Source: Mucilaginibacter xinganensis (lineage in GTDB: Bacteria > Bacteroidota > Bacteroidia > Sphingobacteriales > Sphingobacteriaceae). Taken from it: a stretch of DNA of 64,000 nucleotides. Below the pieces are notes generated by a model. That model saw only the letters and a program-made list of their open reading frames with translations, did no database searches and was not told the DNA's origin. The position numbers and the translations under genes were made by a program. Positions 7,568-15,845 of the stretch are shown here, piece after piece (positions within the stretch are counted from its first letter, which is position 1; every line of letters begins with the position of its first letter). The stretch spans positions 4,154,001 to 4,218,000 of the forward strand of contig NZ_CP022743.1 of assembly GCF_002257585.1 (NCBI RefSeq). The letters are read 5' to 3'.

Positions 7568-10456
7568 TTACAGCTCAATGAGAAACTCGACAAGATTCTT
7601 ATCATGCTCCAAATTGAGCTTTTTACGCAGGCGATATCGCCGGATTTCGACACCGCGTAAGGAAATATTTAATAAAGATGCCATTTCTTTACTGCTCATA
7701 TTCATACGCAGGTAAGCGCAAAGTTTCAGATCATTTGGTACAAGATCCGGATGTCCCGACTTTAATTTTTTAAAGAAGTTTTCGTGCGCTTCGTTAAAGC
7801 TGCTTTCAAATATGTTCCAGTCGCGCTCATCGTTCATACCTTCGTCAATAACCTTTTGGATGCGGCGCAGCTGCTCATCTGCCAGTGGCTTGCCTGAATT
7901 GTCTTTAAGGTGCGCTATCTCATCGCTTATTTTTTGCAGCAACTCATTCTTATAAACAATGTTCATGGCTGAGTTGGCCAGTTCGCGGCTTTTGCCAGCC
8001 AGGTCGGCCTGCAGCTGTTCGTTTTTTATCTTTACTATTTCCTGCTCGTTAACCAGTGCTTCCTGCTTCAAAAACTCTTCTTTTTCCCGCTGCAGTTTTT
8101 CGTGAATATGGTTCTGATGTCGTTTTAACTTGAGCCGGTAATATTTAACAGCTAAAAAGTAAGCTAAAAGCACCAGCAGCAAGTAAAAAAATACAGCTAT
8201 TTTGCTGGTGTACCATGGCGAAAGAATGGTGAAGACGAGTGTGGTAACCGGCGAAATGTTCTCTTCGTTTATTTTAGCCCTTACTTTAAAAGTGTAGGTT
8301 CCCTGGTTAAGATTGGTAAACTCCTTTTGGGTTTGTGTGCTCCAATCACTCCATTGCTTTGAATATCCTTCCAAGTAATACTGGAATTTAACTTTCTCCT
8401 GCCTGTAAAATGGCAGCGAGTAAGAGATGCGGATATTGTTTTGCGCGTAAGGGATCTCAATATCACCCTGGTCGCCATGATCCGTAATTGGGGTAATGCG
8501 GTCGGTTATATTCTCAATGCGGCGCACCAGCACGTTTGGCAGTTTGGTGTGCGTTTGCTGTAAGGCATCTTCATCATTCAAAATCACAAAGCCGTCGTCA
8601 ACACTTATAAGGGAGATAGAGCTGTTGATGCGGCTGATGTTCTCATAATCCTTAACCATCCGGCCATCGAGGATGTTAAAACGGTTCGAATCAATACTCA
8701 GCCTACCCGGGGTGGACAAATCGGCCAGGGCTACCCTGCCATGGTTAATAAACCAATATCTTTTGCCCAGCGCCGGAATTATTTTGTTTGATGATGCAAA
8801 GGTACCCAGCATTTTATTCAACTGCTGGTACTTTGAAAACCGGTCGCTAATATCATCGTAAACATAAAAGCCGGAATCGGACGAGAACACCATGCGGTTA
8901 TCCAGGTTGAAAACGTTGATATTGTAGCTACCCGGCAACCCTGATCTTTTATCGTAATATTTAATGGAAGCGGCCTTTTTCAGGTCGGCTGTTAGCGCCA
9001 CCTTGTAAATACCTTTGTATGCATGGCTCACCCAAATCTGCCCTTTATTGTCCTGCTCCACGTAACGTGAGGGTTCGCCGAAGCCATCCACTTTATAATC
9101 GAACACCCAATTGCCGGCATTATCCTTCTTATAAACCACCAGCCCCGTGTAAGTGCCCTGAATCAGTTGGTTTGCGTTGAGTTTTTTTATTGTCCAGCCG
9201 CCACTTATACCCGTTATTTTTGAGATAGTGCTGCTATTAACCTGGAAAGTACCCGTATTATGCCCGCACAGCAGGCGGCCATCCTGCAGGGAGAGCTCCC
9301 AAACCTGCCCCTGCGACCCGGGAATCAGCTTAAAATCAAATGACTGGAACAGCCTTTTATTACCGTTTGAAACCCAATCGCTGTAAAAAAGCCCCTGGTT
9401 GGTTCCTAAGTAGATCTTGTTGTTAAAAATGATGCTGGAGTAAACGGTACCGAAACGGCCGCTTTTATCAAAATAAAAATAAAGCGGCGAGTTGATTTCA
9501 ACGCGATCAATCCCATTGTCAAGACCGGTCCACAGGTTGTGTTCCTTATCAACAAATAAACTCAACACGGTGTTGTTTTGCAACCCGCTTGATTTATTGA
9601 TGTGCTGCACCACATTGCCTGCCGTATCAATTATAATTACGCCATTTAAAATAGTGCCATAGGCAATATACTTACCTAAAAGCAATACGCCGTTGTTAAG
9701 CTGATAAGTTTTCAAAAAATCGCCGGCCTGGCTGTTCCATTCCTTTATTTGTTTATTGGCGTACATGAATAAGCCGTTGCGCGCCGTCCCGATCAAAAAT
9801 TTATTACCGGGCAGGGACAACATAGACAATACGCCGCTGTTACCCATTTTATCGCTGCCCTCAATATATTCAAGCTTGTTGTTCTTTAGTTCAAACAGGC
9901 CCTTATTCACCTCTTCCACAAAATACCTGCCGCCGGTTTTATATAAAAAGAGGAAAGGGTTTAAGCCTTTTATCACTGTGATCCTGCCCTGACTGTAAAC
10001 ATAAATGGAGCCGAATGACTGAAAGATCACCTGCCCGTTATCAACATAGATCTTCCAGATCTCTTCGTTAACGGGCCGGTATTTTTGTGGGACCAGCTTG
10101 GTGAGGGAATAATATTTGAGCGATCCGTTCCTGGTGGTTTCCCAATAGCCAAATTCGCCGAAGCCGCCCGAGTACACCTTGCCTTTTCCATCAGCAGCTA
10201 CCGAGCGCACGATAAGACCGTTAGGCATAGGGTACGACTGCCAGTATTTACCATCGAAGGTTAAAAGGCCCTCGGAATTGCCAAAATACATAATGCCGTG
10301 CTCGTCGCGGGTAATTGACCAGTTTTGATTGCCCGACTGATAAAGTGCCTTGGTATAATTTTGTACGTAAGGAACGCCAATACTTTTAATATCGGCAGCA
10401 GTAACACTTACGACATTTATAAATATTGAAATAAAAACCAGCAGTGCTTTACGCAT
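7568..10456 (-). CDS. periplasmic-propeller sensor with Y_Y_Y domain and LuxR-like HTH regulator
   Basis: About 962 aa from the chosen start. The reading frame extends nine codons further, to 10483, but the Met at 10456 begins a clean signal peptide (MRKALLVFISIF...VTAA). Residues ~30-680 are two-component-regulator propeller repeats (NGLQNNTVLSLFVDKEHNLWTGLDNGIDRVE is typical), then a Y_Y_Y (triple-tyrosine) domain ~685-755. A transmembrane helix (KIAVFFYLLLVLLAYFLAV), a long coiled coil and a C-terminal HTH resembling GerE/LuxR (NDLKLCAYLRMNMSSKEMASLLNIS) complete it. There is no kinase or receiver domain, so it probably signals in one step, as in SusR-like regulators. It lies directly upstream of susC on the same strand; control of the locus is inferred. 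Confidence 0.85.
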   Translation of the reverse strand: MRKALLVFISIFINVVSVTAADIKSIGVPYVQNYTKALYQSGNQNWSITRDEHGIMYFGNSEGLLTFDGKYWQSYPMPNGLIVRSVAADGKGKVYSGGFGEFGYWETTRNGSLKYYSLTKLVPQKYRPVNEEIWKIYVDNGQVIFQSFGSIYVYSQGRITVIKGLNPFLFLYKTGGRYFVEEVNKGLFELKNNKLEYIEGSDKMGNSGVLSMLSLPGNKFLIGTARNGLFMYANKQIKEWNSQAGDFLKTYQLNNGVLLLGKYIAYGTILNGVIIIDTAGNVVQHINKSSGLQNNTVLSLFVDKEHNLWTGLDNGIDRVEINSPLYFYFDKSGRFGTVYSSIIFNNKIYLGTNQGLFYSDWVSNGNKRLFQSFDFKLIPGSQGQVWELSLQDGRLLCGHNTGTFQVNSSTISKITGISGGWTIKKLNANQLIQGTYTGLVVYKKDNAGNWVFDYKVDGFGEPSRYVEQDNKGQIWVSHAYKGIYKVALTADLKKAASIKYYDKRSGLPGSYNINVFNLDNRMVFSSDSGFYVYDDISDRFSKYQQLNKMLGTFASSNKIIPALGKRYWFINHGRVALADLSTPGRLSIDSNRFNILDGRMVKDYENISRINSSISLISVDDGFVILNDEDALQQTHTKLPNVLVRRIENITDRITPITDHGDQGDIEIPYAQNNIRISYSLPFYRQEKVKFQYYLEGYSKQWSDWSTQTQKEFTNLNQGTYTFKVRAKINEENISPVTTLVFTILSPWYTSKIAVFFYLLLVLLAYFLAVKYYRLKLKRHQNHIHEKLQREKEEFLKQEALVNEQEIVKIKNEQLQADLAGKSRELANSAMNIVYKNELLQKISDEIAHLKDNSGKPLADEQLRRIQKVIDEGMNDERDWNIFESSFNEAHENFFKKLKSGHPDLVPNDLKLCAYLRMNMSSKEMASLLNISLRGVEIRRYRLRKKLNLEHDKNLVEFLIEL

Positions 10457-10538
10457 AGAATTACATGAAGGTAAATTAGCCATGCGTCATTACGGGGAAC
10501 AAAGCAATGACGATGTGAAGATAGGAAATTAACACAGT

Positions 10539-11510
10539 TTATTCTGCCAATTGAACTTTAGCTTTCTTCGCAACATTTACCGGCTGCGGAATTTTTACGT
10601 AATACCCTGTACCATCGTAAACCCTTTTGCGCGGATGTTCCTTGCAGGCATCACTGCAGCAGCCATCCATCTTTTCGCCGCACTCATCGCACTGGGTAAA
10701 ATGCTCATTGCACTCGGGGTTGGCGCAATTGATCATTTTTGGTGTGGTTTTCCCACAGTTATAACAGGTTGAGATCACTACCGGGTTAATGCTGTTCACA
10801 TCAACCGAAAGGCGGTTATCAAAAACATAACACTTACCTTCAAAGTCTTCGCCGCCAGCCTCTTTACCGTATTTTATAATACCGCCATGCAGCTGATAAA
10901 CATCCGTAAAACCTTCATGCAACAATAGTGCCGATGCTTTTTCACATTTGATACCACCGGTACAGTAGGTTACCACTTTTTTATCTTTGTATTGCGCCAG
11001 TTCATTGATCATTGCCGGGAAATCCCTGAAATTTTCAATATCAAGCGTAATGGCATTTTTAAATTTGCCCAGGTTATGCTCGTAGTTTGAGCGCACATCC
11101 AGGATCACTACGTCTTCGGCATTCTTCATCGCCAAAAACTCATTTGGCTCCAGGTATTTGCCTGTTTTTTGTTGCGGGTTAATAATGTTCGGATCGCGCA
11201 GGCCTGAGTGTACGATCTCTGATTTGTACCGTACATGCATCTTCACGAACGACGGCGTATCCACCTCATCACCCTTAAAATCGATATCTGCAAACCGCGG
11301 ATCGGCATGCAGAGTATCCATATACGTTTTACAGGCTTCGGGCGTGCCTGAAACAGTACCATTCAAGCCCTCTTCCGCCACAATAATGCGCCCGGCTAAG
11401 CCTAAACTTTTACAAAATTTTAAATGATCGGCAGCAAATTGCTCCGCATCTGCTATTGTTGAATAACAATAGTACAGGAGTGTATTATATTTTTCCATAA
11501 AATTCATCAA
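10539..11510 (-). CDS. trhO: tRNA uridine(34) hydroxylase TrhO (rhodanese-like, YceA family)
   Basis: 323 aa. N-terminal alpha/beta domain (YNTLLYYCYSTIADAEQF..., GLAGRIIVAEEGLNGTVSG) then a rhodanese domain with the active-site loop TYCTGGIKCEKAS. The C-terminus is a Cys-rich zinc-like region (CYNCGKTTPKMINCANPECNEH). The family makes 5-hydroxyuridine at tRNA position 34 using O2. Several Met codons near the start (11510, 11507, 11498) leave the exact start open; MEKYNTLLYYCY at 11498 fits the family best. Divergent from kbl, with its own -7 box. Confidence 0.93.
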   Translation of the reverse strand: MMNFMEKYNTLLYYCYSTIADAEQFAADHLKFCKSLGLAGRIIVAEEGLNGTVSGTPEACKTYMDTLHADPRFADIDFKGDEVDTPSFVKMHVRYKSEIVHSGLRDPNIINPQQKTGKYLEPNEFLAMKNAEDVVILDVRSNYEHNLGKFKNAITLDIENFRDFPAMINELAQYKDKKVVTYCTGGIKCEKASALLLHEGFTDVYQLHGGIIKYGKEAGGEDFEGKCYVFDNRLSVDVNSINPVVISTCYNCGKTTPKMINCANPECNEHFTQCDECGEKMDGCCSDACKEHPRKRVYDGTGYYVKIPQPVNVAKKAKVQLAE

Positions 11511-11539
11511 TACCGCTGCAAACGGTGTGAAATGAGCTG

Positions 11540-11547
11540 CAAAAATA
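11540..11547 (-). promoter_or_regulatory. -7 box for trhO
   Basis: Minus-strand TATTTTTG matches the Bacteroidota -7 consensus TAnnTTTG exactly, 30 bases upstream of the trhO start. No convincing -33 TTG was seen at the expected spacing. Confidence 0.5.
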
Positions 11548-11676
11548 AGAATTTTTCGGGAAGTCCGAAAGGTGAATCATAGCACAGGCAATCAAAATCA
11601 GCACCATCCAAATAATTAACTAATATGAGGGGTTAAAAATCCCAAAACGAACATCTGACATCCGAAATCAAAATTG

Positions 11677-11684
11677 TAATTTTG
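11677..11684 (+). promoter_or_regulatory. -7 box for kbl
   Basis: TAATTTTG matches TAnnTTTG, 23 bases upstream of the kbl ATG, in the divergent trhO/kbl spacer. The -33 element is not clear. Confidence 0.55.
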
Positions 11685-11707
11685 CACCCAATAATAACTG
11701 ACACATT

Positions 11708-12898
11708 ATGTACAACACACTACAGCCGGTTTTACAACAGGAACTTGCCGATATTGAAAATGCCGGTTTATATAAACGGGAACGCATCATCACATCGCCG
11801 CAGGGTGCCGATATCACCGTACAGGGCGGTAAAGAAGTAATAAATTTTTGCGCCAACAACTACCTGGGCCTTTCAAATAACGCTAAAGTTATTGAGGCTG
11901 CAAAAGCGGCTATGGATACCCATGGCTATGGCCTTTCGTCCGTGCGGTTTATTTGCGGCACCCAGGATATCCATAAAACATTGGAGAAAAAGATAGCTGA
12001 GTTTTTAGGAACTGAGGATACCATTTTATATGCCGCTGCATTTGATGCCAACGGCGGTGTTTTTGAACCCCTGTTTAATGAGCAGGACGCTATCATATCT
12101 GACGAACTGAACCATGCCTCCATTATAGACGGGGTACGTTTGTGCAAGGCCCAGCGCCAGCGCTACAAGCACGACGATATGGCCGACCTGGAAGAAAAGC
12201 TTAAAATTACCGCCGGCTGCCGCCACCGTATTATTGTTACCGATGGCGCTTTCAGCATGGACGGGACCATTGCGCAGCTGGATAAAATTTGTGCCTTAGC
12301 CGAACAATATAATGCTTTGGTGATGATTGACGAGAGCCACTGCTCGGGTTTTATGGGTAAAACCGGAAGAGGTACCCATGAGCATAAGGGTGTAATGGGT
12401 AAGATAGACATTATTACCGGCACGCTTGGAAAAGCTTTGGGCGGTGCATCAGGCGGGTTTACATCAGGCCGTAAAGAGATTATTGACATGCTTCGCCAGC
12501 GTTCGAGGCCGTATTTGTTTTCAAATACATTAGCACCATCAATTACCGGCGCATCAATAGCCGTGCTGGATATGCTGAGCGAAACTACCGACCTGCGCGA
12601 TAAATTGGAAACCAATACCCAATACTTCCGCCAAAAAATGACCGAAGCTGGTTTTGATATTAAACCGGGTGTACATCCTATTGTGCCGGTGATGTTGTAC
12701 GAGGCCAAGCTGGCACAGGAATTTGCCGCTAAAATGCTAGACGAAGGTATTTATGTGATTGGTTTTTACTACCCGGTAGTTCCGCAAGGTAAGGCGCGGA
12801 TCAGGGTGCAGATTTCCGCAGCGCATGAACCCAAGCACCTGGATAAAGCTATTGCAGCATTCACCAAAGTTGGAAAAGAGTTGGGGGTGATAAAATAA
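11708..12898 (+). CDS. kbl: glycine C-acetyltransferase (2-amino-3-ketobutyrate CoA ligase)
   Basis: 396 aa, normal length for this PLP enzyme of the alpha-oxoamine synthase family. Seen: NFCANNYLGLSNN near the N-terminus, the D-E-S-H motif (D208, PLP N1 contact) and the Schiff-base lysine K242 in TGTLGKALGGASGG. It cleaves 2-amino-3-oxobutyrate with CoA to glycine and acetyl-CoA in threonine degradation. The 8-amino-7-oxononanoate and serine palmitoyl transferases are close relatives, but the sequence and the DGVRLCKAQR region match Kbl. No threonine dehydrogenase gene is adjacent here. Confidence 0.93.
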   Translation: MYNTLQPVLQQELADIENAGLYKRERIITSPQGADITVQGGKEVINFCANNYLGLSNNAKVIEAAKAAMDTHGYGLSSVRFICGTQDIHKTLEKKIAEFLGTEDTILYAAAFDANGGVFEPLFNEQDAIISDELNHASIIDGVRLCKAQRQRYKHDDMADLEEKLKITAGCRHRIIVTDGAFSMDGTIAQLDKICALAEQYNALVMIDESHCSGFMGKTGRGTHEHKGVMGKIDIITGTLGKALGGASGGFTSGRKEIIDMLRQRSRPYLFSNTLAPSITGASIAVLDMLSETTDLRDKLETNTQYFRQKMTEAGFDIKPGVHPIVPVMLYEAKLAQEFAAKMLDEGIYVIGFYYPVVPQGKARIRVQISAAHEPKHLDKAIAAFTKVGKELGVIK

Positions 12899-12913
12899 CA
12901 CGTATGAGTTTGT

Positions 12914-12921
12914 TATATTTG
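12914..12921 (+). promoter_or_regulatory. -7 box of the antitoxin/toxin/pheS transcript
   Basis: TATATTTG, a perfect TAnnTTTG, sits 19 bases before the antitoxin ATG and inside the 42-base gap after kbl. It could drive the antitoxin, toxin and, by overlap, pheS. Confidence 0.5.
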
Positions 12922-12940
12922 TACGTATAGAGTTATTATT

Positions 12941-13225
12941 ATGGCAAAGTTAACATTGAGTATCGAACCTGATAGAATTGCAAAAGCAAAGAGATATGCT
13001 TATAAACATCAAACGAGTATTTCAAAAATTGTTTCAGACTTTTTGGCCGATATAACAAAAAAAGACGAAATTGATGAGGAAGACCCTTTTGTTAAAAAAC
13101 TAAGACAGATAGAAGTCTCAGACAAAATAAAAGCACTCAGTGGAATATTAAAAGGGAAAGTGCCAGATGATATTAATGTTTGGGATGCCAAATATGAGTA
13201 TTTAAAAGAAAAGTATGATTTATAA
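12941..13225 (+). CDS. antitoxin, DUF6364-like ribbon-helix-helix family
   Basis: 94 aa, AT-rich compared with kbl and pheS. The N-terminus (MAKLTLSIEPDRIAKAKRYA...SISKIVSDFL) has the beta-strand plus two-helix pattern of ribbon-helix-helix antitoxins of the DUF6364 type; the charged C-terminal tail (KYEYLKEKYDL) would wrap the toxin. Its end overlaps the PIN-toxin start by 11 bases, the usual antitoxin-first arrangement. Expected to repress its own promoter, which lies directly upstream. Confidence 0.8.
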   Translation: MAKLTLSIEPDRIAKAKRYAYKHQTSISKIVSDFLADITKKDEIDEEDPFVKKLRQIEVSDKIKALSGILKGKVPDDINVWDAKYEYLKEKYDL

Positions 13226-13634
13226 AAAAGCTTTTGTTGACAGTGACATACTTTTAGATTTATTACTTAACAGAGAACCTTTTTTCATTTACAGCAGGAC
13301 GCTGCTTACAGATGACATAAAAAAAATAATTGAGTTAAATACATCTACATTGATTTTAGCAAACGTTCATTATATTATTTCAAAAAATTTGAACAAAAGC
13401 GTTGCTATAACCTCAATTAAATATATAATGGATTTGATTAACGTTGTTCCTTTTGAAGCAAGCCATATCAATTCAGCAATTATTGCCAATCAGGCAGATT
13501 TTGAAGATAGCATCCAATATCACATTGCAAAAGAAAACAAATGCGATTTGATTGTTAGCCGAAATATAAAACATTACAAAAAGTTTGACATCCCAGTGCT
13601 TAACGCCGAGGAATTTTTAAGAAAAATACTATAA
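13215..13634 (+). CDS. PIN-domain toxin (VapC-like ribonuclease)
   Basis: 139 aa. The PIN hallmarks are visible: the first acidic cluster near the N-terminus (VDSDILLDLLLNREPF), the later FEDSIQYHIAKENKCDLIVSRN block containing the E/D residues and the conserved Asp, and the SRNIKHYKKF motif. Predicted Mg-dependent RNase, probably cutting tRNA or rRNA; the target is unknown. It overlaps the antitoxin by 11 bases, and its TAA stop shares one base with the pheS ATG (TAATG). All PIN residues appear intact. Confidence 0.85.
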   Translation: MIYKKAFVDSDILLDLLLNREPFFIYSRTLLTDDIKKIIELNTSTLILANVHYIISKNLNKSVAITSIKYIMDLINVVPFEASHINSAIIANQADFEDSIQYHIAKENKCDLIVSRNIKHYKKFDIPVLNAEEFLRKIL

Positions 13635-14668
13635 TGCAAGCCCAAATAGATCAATATACCGCCGAGATTAACGCTTTTTTACCTGCCAATGCGGAGGAAC
13701 TGGAAACATTCCGTATCAAATTTTTAGGCACCAAAGGAATTATTAAAGACCTTTTTGAACAGTTTAAAACTGTAGGGGCCGAGGAAAAGCGCACGTTTGG
13801 TAAAGTGCTTAACCAGTTTAAACAACTGGCCGAAGCCAAATACACCGGCCTGCAGGAAAGCCTTAAATCTGATGTTGTAAATACAAAATCCGACATTGAC
13901 CTAACGCTTCCCGGCGATGGTTTTGCTGTGGGCTCACGCCATCCGCTGTCGCTCATCCGCACCGAGATCATTGATATATTTAAACGATTGGGGTTTGTGG
14001 TTGCTGAAGGCCCGGAAATTGAGGACGACTGGCATAACTTCTCGGCACTGAACTTTCCGGAAGAACACCCGGCAAGGGATATGCAGGATACCTTCTTTAT
14101 TAAAAAGAACCATGGCAAGGATGATATTGCCCTGCGCACCCACACCTCGTCAGTACAGGTTAGGATGATGGAGAATGGCAAGCCGCCTTTCCGCGCCATT
14201 ATGCCGGGCCGGGTTTACCGGAACGAAGCCATTTCGGCGCGTGCGCATTGCTTTTTTCACCAGGTGGAAGGTTTGTATATTGATGAGAATGTTTCTTTCT
14301 CTGACCTTAAACAAACCCTTTATCATTTTGTACAGGAACTTTACGGCGATGGTACAAAGGTGCGTTTCCGCCCTTCCTATTTCCCGTTCACCGAGCCATC
14401 CGCCGAAATGGATATCTCCTGCACCATTTGCGGCGGAAGCGGCTGCAACATGTGCAAATACACCGGCTGGGTGGAGATCCTGGGCTGCGGCATGGTTGAT
14501 CCGAACGTTCTGGAAAACTGCGGTATTGACAGCGCGAAATTTACCGGCTTTGCATTTGGTATGGGGATAGAAAGAATTGCCAACTTAAAATATGTTATCC
14601 GTGATCTGCGTTTATTCTCTGAAAACGATGTCCGTTTTTTGAAGCAATTCCAGTCAGATATCATATAG
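13634..14668 (+). CDS. pheS: phenylalanyl-tRNA synthetase alpha subunit
   Basis: 344 aa, full length. An N-terminal coiled-coil tRNA-binding region (~1-90) precedes the class II catalytic core with PLSLIRTEIIDIFKRLGF, motif 2 (GRVYRNEAISARAHCFFHQVEG) and motif 3 (GFAFGMGIERIANLKY). The CTICGGSGCNMCKYTGW insert is typical of the alpha chain. It charges tRNA-Phe together with PheT, which is not in this window. The start overlaps the toxin stop (TAATG), so translation is probably coupled to the toxin gene, an unusual position for an essential gene. Confidence 0.97.
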   Translation: MQAQIDQYTAEINAFLPANAEELETFRIKFLGTKGIIKDLFEQFKTVGAEEKRTFGKVLNQFKQLAEAKYTGLQESLKSDVVNTKSDIDLTLPGDGFAVGSRHPLSLIRTEIIDIFKRLGFVVAEGPEIEDDWHNFSALNFPEEHPARDMQDTFFIKKNHGKDDIALRTHTSSVQVRMMENGKPPFRAIMPGRVYRNEAISARAHCFFHQVEGLYIDENVSFSDLKQTLYHFVQELYGDGTKVRFRPSYFPFTEPSAEMDISCTICGGSGCNMCKYTGWVEILGCGMVDPNVLENCGIDSAKFTGFAFGMGIERIANLKYVIRDLRLFSENDVRFLKQFQSDII

Positions 14669-14669
14669 T

Positions 14670-15083
14670 ATGAAGAAATTATTACTGTTATTAATTATCC
14701 CGTTAGCGTTTCTTTCCTGCGGTAAAAGCGGCGACGTTGTACCAAGCGTTCCGGTAAACTTTCAGGCATCATTAACAGATCCGCGTTTAGCTGCGTTAAA
14801 TGCCAGCGGAGGCTACGTGGTAATAACGGGTTATGGTGTTGCAGGGCTGATCCTGTACCGTACGCCCGACAGGCGATATGTTGCTTACGACCGGTGCAGT
14901 AGCTATCAGCCGCAAAAAAAGTGTGCTGTAACCGTCGATGAATCGGGCTTTACCGCTACCGACCCCTGCAGCGGATCGAAATTTTCGTTATCGGACGGGC
15001 TGCCGGTAAAAGCGCCCGCAACCAAGTCGCTGCGATCCTACTATGTTACTACCAATTCTTTTGAAATATATGTATCAAATTAG
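14670..15083 (+). CDS. lipoprotein with a degenerate Rieske-like fold
   Basis: 137 aa, starting one base after the pheS stop. Lipobox cysteine at residue 17 (FLSCGKS). The body follows the Rieske pattern: ...YVAYDRCSSYQPQKKC... and ...TDPCSGSKFSLSDGLPVKAPAT. Aligned by eye to C-x-H / C-x-x-H, only the first ligand (C76) remains; the other three positions are S78, D98 and S101. The two disulfide cysteines (C85, C100) are kept. It therefore probably cannot hold a 2Fe-2S cluster and is a structural or binding relic. Function unknown. Confidence 0.7.
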   Translation: MKKLLLLLIIPLAFLSCGKSGDVVPSVPVNFQASLTDPRLAALNASGGYVVITGYGVAGLILYRTPDRRYVAYDRCSSYQPQKKCAVTVDESGFTATDPCSGSKFSLSDGLPVKAPATKSLRSYYVTTNSFEIYVSN

Positions 15084-15175
15084 TGATATAGCAATTTCAG
15101 GAGCCTTTGTAGCCACATTCCGCAACCGGTATGCAGTAAATGCCGGTTATTTTGAGATATTTGCAGGTAACTGAC

Positions 15176-15757
15176 ATGGAACCCGATAAAATAAAAGAAA
15201 GCATTAAGCGCGCCGCGCAGGAGTTGTTCCGAAAGTTCGGTTACCATAAGACCAGTGTAAACGAAATTGCTAAAAAGGCAAAAATTGCCAAAGCCACTAT
15301 CTATAAGTACTTTAACAGCAAAGAGGACGTTCTGCACTCCCTGCTGATGGATTATATAAAGCTGAGCGTTGACGACCTGATCCATCATGATACCCCCGGG
15401 ATGGACGAGGAAGCTCATTTAAATATCCTGATCATGAAAACCTGCCGCCTTAGCTACACCGTGTGTAATGAGTTTATCGGCTGGGATTTTATTCGGGAAT
15501 CAACCAACTCACAGGATTTCCTGAAAAACCTTTCAAACGAACTGGAAGAAATGCTGGTGAGCGTTTTTTCACAGCTGCCCGATCTGCGCAAACAGGAGAA
15601 TTACCTGCAACGCCTGCGTTTTTTAATAAAGTGCAGCAAAAGCATCGTATTCAGTTTTGCCTTTACCTCGGTAAGTGACAGCGATGTGCGCAAAAACTTT
15701 GTTTCTTTTCAAAAAGAGATCCTCCCCTATTTGGTTAAGGCAGCAATTACTATTTAA
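15176..15757 (+). CDS. TetR/AcrR-family transcriptional regulator
   Basis: 193 aa from the Met at 15176; an earlier in-frame ATG at 15140 would add 12 residues that do not fit the family start. Residues ~5-55 are a TetR HTH (IKRAAQELFRKFGYHKTSVNEIAKKAKIAKATIYKYFNS... pattern). The C-terminal ligand domain (~70-190) is not recognisable. Convergent with the NHL lipoprotein gene. Target unknown; no efflux genes are adjacent. Confidence 0.88.
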   Translation: MEPDKIKESIKRAAQELFRKFGYHKTSVNEIAKKAKIAKATIYKYFNSKEDVLHSLLMDYIKLSVDDLIHHDTPGMDEEAHLNILIMKTCRLSYTVCNEFIGWDFIRESTNSQDFLKNLSNELEEMLVSVFSQLPDLRKQENYLQRLRFLIKCSKSIVFSFAFTSVSDSDVRKNFVSFQKEILPYLVKAAITI

Positions 15758-15845
15758 AGGATTTCGGAAGCCCGAATTTCGATTTCGGAATTGTTCTGAC
15801 CCGCAATTTTTGGGATCAGCAGATTTACCGATGCTTTGTCTTTTG

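Noticed and set aside
15140..15175. Extended N-terminus of the TetR regulator
   Set aside because: The extra 12 residues lack family similarity. The Met at 15176 directly precedes the typical TetR start.
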